From Ferdinandcohnia humi_A (lineage in GTDB: Bacteria; Bacillota; Bacilli; Bacillales; Bacillaceae_L): a stretch of 64,000 nt of DNA. The DNA lies in NCBI GenBank assembly GCA_047608075.1, contig JBLKRX010000001.1:276414-340413 (forward strand), read 5' to 3'. Positions 36,360 to 44,239 of the stretch are shown here, piece after piece. Position 1 is the first letter of the stretch, and each line of letters opens with the position of its first letter. The notes under the pieces were generated by a model. It was not told the DNA's origin. It saw only the letters and a list, made by a program, of their open reading frames with translations, and searched no databases. The translations under genes were made by a program, and so were the position numbers.

Positions 36360-37598
36360 TTATTGGTATTTTTTAAACACAAGTGTTGCATTGTGACCAC
36401 CAAAGCCTAAAGAATTACTTAGTGCTGCTCTAACTGTCTGTGATCTTGATTGATTTGGCACATAATCCAAATCACACTCTGGATCTGGTGTTTCATAGTT
36501 AATTGTTGGTGGGATAATATCTTCTTGGATTGCCAAGATTGTAAATATGGCTTCCACGCCGCCTGCAGCCCCTAATAAGTGACCAGTCATTGATTTTGTA
36601 GAGCTAATTGCTAGCTTGTAGGCATGCTCTCCAAATACTTCTTTAATCGCTGCTGTTTCATATTTATCATTATAGTCTGTGCTTGTACCATGGGCATTTA
36701 TATAATCGATATCGGATGGTACTAAATTTGCATCAGCAATAGCTGCTTTCATAGCTCTTGCTCCACCTTCACCACCAGGTGCTGGTGCAGTAATATGATA
36801 CGCATCGGCTGTAGCTCCATAACCAACAATTTCTGCATAGATATGTGCTCCACGTGCTAATGCGTGTTCAAGCTCTTCAATTACAAGAATCCCTGCACCT
36901 TCCCCCATCACAAAGCCGTCACGATTCATATCAAATGGACGACTTGCAGTCTTCGGATCGGGATTAAAAGATAAAGCTCTAGCTGAAGTAAACCCTGCAA
37001 ATGCCATGTTTGTTAGAGGGGCTTCCGCGCCACCAGTTACCATAACATCTGCATCTCCACGTTGAATAACCTTAAAAGCATCTCCAATGGAGTTTGTTCC
37101 AGTTGCACATGCTGTTACTGTACAAGAGTTTATTCCTTTTGCACCAATTGCAATAGATACTTGACCTGCAGCCATATCTGGAATCATCATTGGCACATAG
37201 AATGGGCTAACTCGGCGATATCCCTTTTCTAAGAAGATTTTATGCTGTTCCTCATGTGTCTCCATACCGCCAATTCCAGAACCAATCCAAACCCCGACAC
37301 GCTCGGCATTTTCATCCGTTATTATTAAGTTAGCATCTTTGACAGCCATAAAAGAAGCTGCAAGTGCATACTGTGTAAAGCGATCCATTCGTCTTGATTC
37401 TTTTTTATCGATATAATTATCTGGATTAAAATCCTTCAACTCCGCTGCAACCTTTGCTGGTAAACCCTCTATTTGGATTCTCGTTAATGGTCCAACGCCA
37501 GAAACACCGTTCTTAGCATTTTCCCAAGCAGTTTTTGTATCATTTCCTATTGGAGTTACCGCACCTAAACCAGTAACTACTACACGTTTTTTTTCCAT
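36360..37598 (-). CDS. fabF: 3-oxoacyl-ACP synthase II (FabF)
   Basis: Elongating condensing enzyme of fatty acid synthesis. The catalytic Cys164 is in TVTACATGTNSIGD, the two active-site histidines are in NAHGTSTDYND and KSMTGHLLGAAGG, and the conserved glycine-rich end is SLGFGGHN. The length of 412 aa is standard. It follows fabH by 83 bp and ends at a terminator. It is expected to be in the FapR regulon through the fabH promoter. Confidence 0.97.
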   Translation of the reverse strand: MEKKRVVVTGLGAVTPIGNDTKTAWENAKNGVSGVGPLTRIQIEGLPAKVAAELKDFNPDNYIDKKESRRMDRFTQYALAASFMAVKDANLIITDENAERVGVWIGSGIGGMETHEEQHKIFLEKGYRRVSPFYVPMMIPDMAAGQVSIAIGAKGINSCTVTACATGTNSIGDAFKVIQRGDADVMVTGGAEAPLTNMAFAGFTSARALSFNPDPKTASRPFDMNRDGFVMGEGAGILVIEELEHALARGAHIYAEIVGYGATADAYHITAPAPGGEGGARAMKAAIADANLVPSDIDYINAHGTSTDYNDKYETAAIKEVFGEHAYKLAISSTKSMTGHLLGAAGGVEAIFTILAIQEDIIPPTINYETPDPECDLDYVPNQSRSQTVRAALSNSLGFGGHNATLVFKKYQ

Positions 37599-37681
37599 AT
37601 CCTAACTCTAACCCCTTCCATATTATAATAGTAGAAATTTTAACTGTATTGGATCAAATATTTTGTTTAACCTGTTATAAA

Positions 37682-38614
37682 CTAACGTCCCCATCTTATT
37701 GCGAGAGCACCCCAGGTTAATCCACCACCAAAACCTACCATTACAATTACGTCATCATCTTTTATTTTTCCTTCTTCTATATCTTCAACAATTGAAATTG
37801 GAATTGATGCTGCAGATGTATTACCGTATTTATTTACAGTCTTCGACATTTTTTCAATGGGTAGTTCAAGTCTTTGTCTTGAAGCCTCCATTATTCGAAT
37901 ATTTGCCTGGTGTGGAATGAGATAATCAACATCCTCACGAGTTAATCCCGCTTTTTCAAGTACATTTATACTTGATTCACCCATTTGTCTAACTGCAAAT
38001 TTGAATACTTCTCGACCGTTCATAATAATATGTTCATCTTGATAGAGATGCTTCGCTCCTGTTCCATCAGCACCTAATTCAAAGGATAATATTCCCCTTC
38101 CTTCAGAGACTTGACCAAGTACTGCAGCACCTGCACCATCTCCAAATAACACGGCCGTATTACGATCATTCCAATCCACAATTTTCGATAACTTCTCGAC
38201 ACCAACTACGAGGACATGTTTATAAGTTCCCGTTTCAATAAACTGCTTTCCAGTAACAATACCATACATAAATCCTGCACATGCTGCACTAATATCCATT
38301 GCGGCAGCGTTTTTCGCGACAAGTCTTTCTTGAATTAAACATGATACAGACGGAAATGGATGATCTGGTGTAACAGTAGCAACAATTATTAAATCTAATT
38401 GTTCAGCAGTTATTCCAGCTTGTTCAATTGCATTACGAGCAGCTGCGTACGCCATATCAGATGTATCTGTATCGTCATCCGCAATTCTTCTTTCTTCAAT
38501 TCCAGTTCGAGTACGGATCCATTCATCAGATGTATCCATCATTTTTTCAAGTTCCTTATTCGTAACAATTCGTTCGGGTATGAATCTGCTTATGCCAATA
38601 ATTCCTACGCCCAT
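37682..38614 (-). CDS. fabH: 3-oxoacyl-ACP synthase III (FabH)
   Basis: Initiating condensing enzyme that joins acyl-CoA to malonyl-ACP. Cys112 is in ISAACAGFMYG, the His is in LIPHQANIRI, and the Asn is in YGNTSAASIP, completing the Cys-His-Asn triad. The 310-aa length and the N-terminal GVGIIGISRFIPERIVTN fit the Bacillus FabHA type that accepts branched primers. The ATG follows AAAAGGGAG. Its promoter carries a FapR operator. Confidence 0.97.
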   Translation of the reverse strand: MGVGIIGISRFIPERIVTNKELEKMMDTSDEWIRTRTGIEERRIADDDTDTSDMAYAAARNAIEQAGITAEQLDLIIVATVTPDHPFPSVSCLIQERLVAKNAAAMDISAACAGFMYGIVTGKQFIETGTYKHVLVVGVEKLSKIVDWNDRNTAVLFGDGAGAAVLGQVSEGRGILSFELGADGTGAKHLYQDEHIIMNGREVFKFAVRQMGESSINVLEKAGLTREDVDYLIPHQANIRIMEASRQRLELPIEKMSKTVNKYGNTSAASIPISIVEDIEEGKIKDDDVIVMVGFGGGLTWGALAIRWGR

Positions 38615-38689
38615 ACAAACATCTCCCTTTTATAGAAAAGTGAAAGTATCATTATTTTTCTACACGTATTATATTTTTATTATCAATTA

Positions 38690-38706
38690 TTAGTACTTGG
38701 TACTAA
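38690..38706. promoter_or_regulatory. FapR operator before fabH-fabF
   Basis: TTAGTACTTGGTACTAA differs at no more than one position from the FapR palindrome TTAGTACCTRNTACTAA. It lies 76 bp before fabH and overlaps the likely -35 region. FapR would repress until malonyl-CoA accumulates. Confidence 0.9.
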
Positions 38707-38833
38707 TTTTAATTCATTTTTTTGATGTAATCAACTATAACGCGCTAATTTCTAGTAAAAATCCACCTTAGCCTATTTATTCTGTTATTCAGGCCTAACT
38801 CATTCTCTTTTCGTATTTCATACTTATATATAG

Positions 38834-39066
38834 GAGGATGTTCAAAAAAGTCATCTAATAATAGCTTTGAATCTCGGCATATTTTTTAGTCAAGTATAAA
38901 ACGAATACTTACGTATATATGCTTGCGAATACAAAAGAGATATCTGGGAAGTAAATTGCTCAGAAGGCAGTCTAATTTCAATTGAATGTTGTTGCCTCGC
39001 TACGGTTCTCGAGGTTGTTGTTCCATGAATTTATTGCTTTGCGATTCGTCGACTTTTTGAACACAC
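38834..39066 (+). repeat. Family 1 intergenic repeat, full copy
   Basis: This copy begins GGAGGATGTTCAAAAAAGTC and ends TCGACTTTTTGAACACAC, so the ends are inverted. The inner blocks TTTGAATCTCGGC and TTGCTTTGCGATTCGTCG are shared with the copies at 1051 and 41165. Length is about 230 bp. Confidence 0.75.
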
Positions 39067-39101
39067 ATTTTTGAGAAAATTTTAGCAAAGTTGGTGAAAA
39101 G

Positions 39102-39377
39102 ATGACTCAAAATCAAGATAATATCGAAGAGTTTAGTTTGAATGAAACGAATGAGAAAGAGGAAATACATGATCCATTTGACCGTCTAATGTTTGGAAAT
39201 CGTTCGCGAAGAAGCTCGGTCCCTATCCGTATGGAGAAGCATAAGGAAATCGAAAAAAATAATGTAGATTACGGACATCTTTTAAAACAAGTTGATGATA
39301 TCATGACTTCCATTAACAACATAAAACCAGCCTTTAAGCAGCTTTCACCGCTACTTGATTATTTTCGAAAAAAATAA
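39102..39377 (+). CDS. Small conserved-looking protein, unknown
   Basis: A 91-aa hydrophilic, charged protein. It starts at an ATG behind TTGGTGAAAAG. The N-terminal third is acidic (NIEEFSLNETNEKEEIHD), followed by PFDRLMFGNRSRR and a C-terminal amphipathic helix, LLKQVDDIMTSINNIKPAFKQL. There is no membrane segment. No function is recognised. It occupies the place where B. subtilis has comZ and yjzB but is unlike ComZ as I remember it. It shares a terminator with the convergent med. Confidence 0.65.
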   Translation: MTQNQDNIEEFSLNETNEKEEIHDPFDRLMFGNRSRRSSVPIRMEKHKEIEKNNVDYGHLLKQVDDIMTSINNIKPAFKQLSPLLDYFRKK

Positions 39378-39378
39378 A

Positions 39379-39404
39379 GAAGCTATCACATTTGTGGTAG
39401 CTTC
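39379..39404. terminator. Bidirectional terminator before med end
   Basis: The stem GAAGCTATCACA / TGTGGTAGCTTC has T-rich flanks on both strands, between convergent genes. Confidence 0.78.
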
Positions 39405-39407
39405 TTC

Positions 39408-40364
39408 TTATTGAGAAGGCAGATTTCCTGTTTCGATATACTCTTGAATATATTTGTCTAGCTCCTCCTGAAAATCTTTATCCACCTTTGGACTAAATTT
39501 CCCAAGGGAGATCACACCATCCTGAAAGTCGAAATAAAGATTCCCTGAGCGTAGCTCCCCTTTATTATATTGTTCAGCAACGAGTAGATAGAGTTGGTCC
39601 ACATGTTGTACGGTGCTAGTTAATACAGTTTCCTCACCTAAATCAGACTGATCAGAAACGAAACCAATTGCATACAGGCCAGCTTCTTTTAATTTATCAA
39701 TCACAGGTACATTATATCCGTCTCCTGCAGGATAAACCACATCAACACCATCCGCAATCATTTGTTCAACACTTGTAATCGCTCTCTCATCGTTATCCCA
39801 ATTTTGAACATAATCAATTTCTACCTCGACTTTATTATTTTGAAAGAAAGCTCCTTCGTAGAAACCAGTTATTTCAGGTTGCCATTCATATGCAGCAATG
39901 ATACCGACTTTGTTCGTTTCAGTCATTTTACCGGCAACCATTCCACCAAAAAAGCCCATAGCATGCGAGTCGAAATTCAAACTAGTGACATTTTCTTCTC
40001 TCGCATTTCCATTGAAGCAAATAAAATGAACATTTGGAAACTCATCTGCTAGCTCATTGAAAAATACCGCATATTCACTGCCGTGACCAAATATAAAATT
40101 AACACCTTTGTTTACAAAATCTTCCACCGCCTGCCTTGTAGCCGCTTCAGAGGTTATACCTTCTTCATAAAAAACATCTACATCAAATTGTGTTTTTATT
40201 TGGAGTATTCCTTTATAGCCTTTCGTCCCCCATACTTGATCATTGATTGTATCAGGTACAAGCAATCCCACTTTTTGTATTCTTGCTTCGAATTCAGGTT
40301 GTCCACATGAAACAAGAATAATCAGTATGAATAAGAGAGGCAGCCATTTACTTATTTTCTTCAT
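39408..40364 (-). CDS. med: Med-like BMP family lipoprotein
   Basis: BMP/PnrA-type periplasmic-binding-protein fold on a lipoprotein. The signal WLPLLFILIILVSCG has lipobox LVSC. Fold landmarks are KVGLLVPDTINDQVWGTKGYKG, NFIFGHGSEY, GFFGGMVAGKMT, KVGIIAAYEWQPEITGFYEGAF and VVYPAGDGYNVP. B. subtilis Med activates comK and competence. The ATG at 40364, behind AAAGGAGATGTAAAC, is preferred over a start ten codons earlier. Its partner comZ is not visible here, so a competence role is inference. Confidence 0.85.
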   Translation of the reverse strand: MKKISKWLPLLFILIILVSCGQPEFEARIQKVGLLVPDTINDQVWGTKGYKGILQIKTQFDVDVFYEEGITSEAATRQAVEDFVNKGVNFIFGHGSEYAVFFNELADEFPNVHFICFNGNAREENVTSLNFDSHAMGFFGGMVAGKMTETNKVGIIAAYEWQPEITGFYEGAFFQNNKVEVEIDYVQNWDNDERAITSVEQMIADGVDVVYPAGDGYNVPVIDKLKEAGLYAIGFVSDQSDLGEETVLTSTVQHVDQLYLLVAEQYNKGELRSGNLYFDFQDGVISLGKFSPKVDKDFQEELDKYIQEYIETGNLPSQ

Positions 40365-40534
40365 GTTTACATCTCCTTTAAAACCAACACACACAACATT
40401 AATCGTTCGATATACTACTTATCCCTTATTTTATTGTATTTTTAGTAGGTTTGGAAGTGTTACACATCTTAATTATTGGACTGGTGGTAATTAATCTATT
40501 ATTCAAAAGATAATCTTCCCGTTTTTATGCTGAC

Positions 40535-40562
40535 AAAAAAGGCAAGAGTTTCTTGCCTTTTT
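40535..40562 (-). terminator. Terminator of yjaV
   Basis: The stem AAAAAAGGCAAGA / TCTTGCCTTTTT lies just past the yjaV stop. Confidence 0.82.
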
Positions 40563-40568
40563 AAGGAT

Positions 40569-41147
40569 TTAAAAGGTAAACTTTCTACTTACCCACTCTT
40601 TATGCTCCAATAGTTTGGTTACACCTTCTTCAAGGTTACCATTTGAAAAATCTATAAATGTAAAGAGTAATTCAATATTTTGAGTACGTATCATTCGATG
40701 AGTATCAAGACTATTCTCTAGATCAACTTTTTTATACATTTGGACAGTGTCCTCGTCCGCACTAAATGAAAGATTGTTTTTATTCGCAACTTTTTGTGAC
40801 GAGACAAGAATTAGCTTAAGTCGCTCGTTACTACAAAACTCCATCACTGTGGTAACCTCTAGATGTTCATTATTTCCTCTATCGTGTAATCGGTTTGGCC
40901 CAAACCATGGATAATAGACTACATCAGCACTCTTAAAAACGATAGAACTTGTACTGTATAATTCCGGTGAAGGTTCTACAAGGTGAAATAATGCATTCCG
41001 TCCAATCCATAACATTCTCTCTTCCTCTGAGCTATTTTCTTTTGGAATATTGTCAATTCCTATGACATGTACCTCATCCTCAAGCAATTGACAGCATAGT
41101 CCATACCCTGCTAACGAGAAAGCTCCAAAAATAATTGCCTTCTTCAT
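40569..41147 (-). CDS. yjaV: YjaV-like nucleotide-sugar epimerase-related protein
   Basis: A 192-aa protein beginning with a Rossmann-like strand and turn (KKAIIFGAFSLAGYGLCCQLLEDEVHVIGIDNIP). Later KLILVSSQKVA resembles the SDR extended family, but the YxxxK catalytic motif is not evident. The position next to med matches yjaV. No function is known. The ATG follows AGGAGATGTTTAA. Confidence 0.8.
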   Translation of the reverse strand: MKKAIIFGAFSLAGYGLCCQLLEDEVHVIGIDNIPKENSSEEERMLWIGRNALFHLVEPSPELYSTSSIVFKSADVVYYPWFGPNRLHDRGNNEHLEVTTVMEFCSNERLKLILVSSQKVANKNNLSFSADEDTVQMYKKVDLENSLDTHRMIRTQNIELLFTFIDFSNGNLEEGVTKLLEHKEWVSRKFTF

Positions 41148-41164
41148 TTAAACATCTCCTATAA

Positions 41165-41394
41165 GTGTGTATTCAAAATTCGACGAATCGCAAACAAAGA
41201 GGAGCAAGGAGGGCAGCCTCGAGGATCAAGCAAGGTAACAACGTTGAAATAACTTCTTCGCTGCCTTGTTCTGAGGAATGTACCACCTTGAAAAATCTAG
41301 AAGACACAAGCACATATACAGATATTCTTCCTAACTTGGTCTACCTCACGCCGAATTTCGAAGCCTATCATTTGGTGATTTTTTGAACCTCTCC
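41165..41394 (-). repeat. Family 1 intergenic repeat, full copy, reverse orientation
   Basis: On the minus strand it runs from AGGAGAGGTTCAAAAAATCACC through TTCGAAATTCGGC to TTTGCGATTCGTCGAATTTTG, matching the copy at 38834-39066 in order and length. It fills most of the yjaU-yjaV gap. Confidence 0.72.
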
Positions 41395-41468
41395 TGTAAA
41401 TATTGTTACTGTATCGTATGCTTGCAAACAGCGTAATAGTCCCCATTCTTTATTAAAATAAGGGACTA

Positions 41469-42200
41469 TCACAATTCATGTTCTTGTTCATAAAAAAAGT
41501 TACAGACAGATTGACTAAAGGCAAATGTAGATTCACTAACATGGTAGCTCAATGTAACTTTTTTATTGCCATTTTGATATTTTCTACTGTGGATCTCAGG
41601 AATGTACGTCTTTTCATTCGTGCTTTGCCAGATTTTTATCGGTATTGTAGGTGAAGACAGGTTTACCTTTGGAGCATATTGTGCAAAATTTACCTCTACT
41701 TCTTTTTCACTTAATTGGTAAGAGGCTGCAATTTCTTTAATTAGTTTTTTATAAAAGAATTTATGTTCTTTTTCATTTTCGATGTGAGCCAAAAGATCAA
41801 TACAGGGATTTAGTAAAGCTACCGATCTAATATTTTCACTCATCCTATTGATTAGCTGCATTGCGATTAATGCACCCATTCCTTCTGCGAGTATATGAAT
41901 GCGTTTATTTAAGATTTCTCGTTTCATTACAACGTGATAAAGCTGTGCAGCCAATTTAATTGAGTCAGAGCTTCCCCAGTTTGGACCGTATAAATTCGAA
42001 TAAAAAACGGTATAACCTTTCTCTTTTAGGTAATTTAAGATTTGTGACCTTGCATAATTCTGTGTCCATAAGCTTGAGTTTTCTTCTACAAAATTATTTT
42101 GATCACCGATTATCAATACACCAAATCCGTTTGGACGTTCTGGCAAATGAAGAGCAGACCACTCCGTATCAAGCTGAAAAAATAGTTGATTGTGTATCAT
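41469..42200 (-). CDS. yjaU: Alpha/beta hydrolase-like protein YjaU
   Basis: A 243-aa protein of alpha/beta hydrolase appearance: RPNGFGVLIIGDQNNF, NYLKEKGYTVFYSNLYGPNWGSSD, and the nucleophile-elbow region IHILAEGMGALIAMQL. Here AEGMG replaces the usual GxSxG, so the nucleophile Ser seems to be missing and esterase activity is doubtful. SSPTIPIKIWQST fits the acid-containing strand. Position matches yjaU of B. subtilis. Confidence 0.78.
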   Translation of the reverse strand: MIHNQLFFQLDTEWSALHLPERPNGFGVLIIGDQNNFVEENSSLWTQNYARSQILNYLKEKGYTVFYSNLYGPNWGSSDSIKLAAQLYHVVMKREILNKRIHILAEGMGALIAMQLINRMSENIRSVALLNPCIDLLAHIENEKEHKFFYKKLIKEIAASYQLSEKEVEVNFAQYAPKVNLSSPTIPIKIWQSTNEKTYIPEIHSRKYQNGNKKVTLSYHVSESTFAFSQSVCNFFYEQEHEL

Positions 42201-42402
42201 TATCTCCTCTCCTATTACTGATTCAGTGCTTCATTAATAATGTATGTGTTTTAGGAAAAGATGAAAGGGGGAATGCCTACAAAATATATTTTCTTCTTAT
42301 TAACAATTGTGGTAAACTTAAATCAAATTGTTGTTTATCTTTATTCAAGAATTCTCTCCTTATTCAAAGTGAAGGGATGAATGGAATAAAGGTATACAAT
42401 TC

Positions 42403-42522
42403 CAATGTGGGTTCAACCCTACTAAATAAAGATAAAGCCTCCGGCGGATGCCTCAGATTTTTAAAATTTTTCGACCAAGCTCGAAAAAAATCTGGGCGCA
42501 AATATGCCAAGGCGTATTTGAT
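42403..42522 (+). repeat. Family 3 repeat abutting yjzD
   Basis: GTGGGTTCAACCC, TAAAGCCTCCGGCGGATGCC, TCAGATTTTT and AAAAATCTGGGCGCAAATATGCC follow family 3 order. The element ends at the base where the yjzD ribosome site GAGGTGA begins. Confidence 0.7.
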
Positions 42523-42535
42523 CGAGGTGAAACCA

Positions 42536-42724
42536 TTGCGCTACTTTTGGACATTCTTTTGGACATTCCTTCTAATTCAAATGGCATCTTATGTTATTGG
42601 ATCCATGCAGGGTGCTACATATGAATTTGCTACAGCTTCAGTTGTAGCTGTTATTGTTACAGCTCTAATCATTATATTAGGAGCAGTAATCCCAAATGAA
42701 CCTGTTGAAGGTTCACATCATTAA
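42536..42724 (+). CDS. yjzD: DUF2929 family membrane protein YjzD
   Basis: A 62-aa protein with two transmembrane helices (about residues 2-24 and 32-52) and C-terminal PNEPVEGSHH. The TTG start at 42536 is chosen because GAGGTGA precedes it by five bases and the product then opens MRYFWTFFWTFLLIQM, the length and start expected for YjzD. The longer open frame upstream runs through a repeat and is not believed. Function is unknown. Confidence 0.85.
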   Translation: MRYFWTFFWTFLLIQMASYVIGSMQGATYEFATASVVAVIVTALIIILGAVIPNEPVEGSHH

Positions 42725-42727
42725 GAA

Positions 42728-42910
42728 ATGTGCATCGCCTTGGCAGAGGAACATCAACTAAGACCCGCCATGTCCTGTGGCGAACGTTGACGTCTGCACG
42801 TCCTTTGCAAGTCCGACAATTATATGTGTTGCTGCAAAAAAGTCGTTCTCTGACTTTTCATTGCCACGCGTTTTTGACCGCAAGCTACTTAAAAGCGAGC
42901 TTTTAAGCAA
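42728..42910 (+). repeat. Family 2 repeat with an extra inner hairpin block
   Basis: ATCGCCTTGGCAGAGGAACATC, CGCCATGTCCTGTGGCGAACG, TTGACGTCTGCACGTCC, AAGTCCGACAA, AAAAAAGTCGTTCTCTGACT and GCCACGCGTTTTTGACCG are ordered as in 58236-58435. Those two copies share an insert of about 60 bp that other copies lack. Confidence 0.75.
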
Positions 42911-42934
42911 GTTTATCACAAATAATATTTATCA

Positions 42935-42965
42935 CAAAAAAAAGACCCAAAGGGGTCTTTTTTTT
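42935..42965. terminator. Terminator of yjzC
   Basis: The stem AAAAAAAAGACCCC / GGGGTCTTTTTTTT has T-runs in both directions. It serves yjzC and possibly yjzD. Confidence 0.82.
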
Positions 42966-43013
42966 AACTCTTTAAACTCTATTGTTTATAGAACATTTTT
43001 GTATAGTAACCAA

Positions 43014-43193
43014 TTATGGCTTTCTTTTATAGGTCCATTTACGGTTATGGTTTGAAGTCTCAGGAAATGGATCCCCAGCATTAAGTTTTATGCTTTTAGG
43101 GTTCTTTACCATATCCCCTTGTTCCCCAATCTCCACATAGATACCGTTATTCGGCGCCTTTTGCCCTGAGCGAAATTCATGACTTTGCCCCAT
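43014..43193 (-). CDS. yjzC: Small conserved protein YjzC
   Basis: A 59-aa hydrophilic protein read from the ATG at 43193 behind GGAGGCTTATC. Sequence pieces such as MGQSHEFRSGQKAPNNGIYVE and NAGDPFPETSNHNRKWTY agree with YjzC of B. subtilis as I remember it, as does the place between yjzD and argF. The gene is short enough to be missed by length cut-offs. Function is unknown. Confidence 0.88.
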   Translation of the reverse strand: MGQSHEFRSGQKAPNNGIYVEIGEQGDMVKNPKSIKLNAGDPFPETSNHNRKWTYKRKP

Positions 43194-43279
43194 GATAAGC
43201 CTCCTTCGGATAGTAATACATCTTTACTATACCCACTAATGTTAGAAATCATGAAAGTCGCTTGTACACTCTTTTGGTA

Positions 43280-44239
43280 CTATCCAAGTATCTGTTTTAG
43301 AACAGCTTTTTGTACATGCAGACGATTTCCTGCCTGTTCAAACACCACTGAATGAGGCCCATCCATAACTTCAGCAGTAACCTCTTCTCCGCGATGTGCT
43401 GGTAGGCAATGCATAAAGGAGTAATTGTTGTTCGCTTTAGCAACAAGTTCAGAATTAACTTGATAAGGCATAAATACCTTTGCTCGCTTTAGCTGTTCCT
43501 TCTCCTGCCCCATACTTGCCCAAACATCAGTATAGATAAAATCGGCTCCTTCCACACCAGTGTGTGAATCATGGCATATCTCAATCTTAGCGTTTGTATA
43601 CTTGGCTATCTCTTTTGCTTTTTCAGTAATTTGTTCTTTTGGCTTATACTCTGGAGGACAAATAACCGTACAATTTAATCCTACCTTAGCAGCACCAATC
43701 ATAAGAGAATGAGAAACGTTATTCCCATCACCAATATACACAAGCTTAGATCCTTTAAATGTTTTCTTTATTTCATAGATAGTTAGTAAATCAGCAAGTG
43801 CTTGGCACGGATGATAATCCTCTGTCAGCCCATTAATAACAGGTATACTTGCATATTTTGCTAACTCTTCAATTTTTTCGTGTTCAAAAGTTCGTATCAT
43901 AATTGCGTCAACATACTCTGACAACACCATTGCCGTATCCGCAATTGTTTCTCCTCTACCAAGCTGTAGATCATGACTATTTAAATAAAGGGCATTTCCA
44001 CCTAGCTGTAACATGCCTGCCTCAAAAGACACTCTCGTACGAGTAGATGGTTTTTCAAAAATCATCGCAAGGGTTTTACCTTTTAAATAAGGGGTTTCTA
44101 CCCCCTTCTTATAAGCCTCTTTTAACTCAATTGCAAAGTCTAACAATTCCAAAATTTCATCCGTAGTCAAATCTAGAAGAGTTAATAAATCTTTCCCCTT
44201 TAATGTATTTTCTTTGTTTTGTTTCCATACAGTTGTCAT
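43280..44239 (-). CDS. argF: Ornithine carbamoyltransferase
   Basis: Joins ornithine and carbamoyl phosphate to citrulline in arginine synthesis. The carbamoyl-phosphate motif STRTRVSFE near residue 70, the HPCQALADLLT motif and the ornithine-side motif HCLPAHRGEEVT are all intact. The 319-aa length is typical. Its ATG overlaps the carB stop by one base (TAATG). It is the last gene of the cluster. Confidence 0.97.
   Translation of the reverse strand: MTTVWKQNKENTLKGKDLLTLLDLTTDEILELLDFAIELKEAYKKGVETPYLKGKTLAMIFEKPSTRTRVSFEAGMLQLGGNALYLNSHDLQLGRGETIADTAMVLSEYVDAIMIRTFEHEKIEELAKYASIPVINGLTEDYHPCQALADLLTIYEIKKTFKGSKLVYIGDGNNVSHSLMIGAAKVGLNCTVICPPEYKPKEQITEKAKEIAKYTNAKIEICHDSHTGVEGADFIYTDVWASMGQEKEQLKRAKVFMPYQVNSELVAKANNNYSFMHCLPAHRGEEVTAEVMDGPHSVVFEQAGNRLHVQKAVLKQILG

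Noticed and set aside
39102..39377. Assignment of the small gene as comZ
   Set aside because: The strand is opposite to med, and the sequence does not resemble ComZ as remembered.
41165..41386. Plus-strand coding frame between yjaV and yjaU
   Set aside because: It lies wholly inside a family 1 repeat and has no ribosome site.
41960..42535. Long N-terminal extension of yjzD
   Set aside because: It runs antisense through yjaU and through a family 3 repeat; a ribosome site and the expected protein start are found at 42536.
42777..43055. Plus-strand coding frame near yjzC
   Set aside because: It crosses a family 2 repeat, a terminator and the antisense of yjzC.
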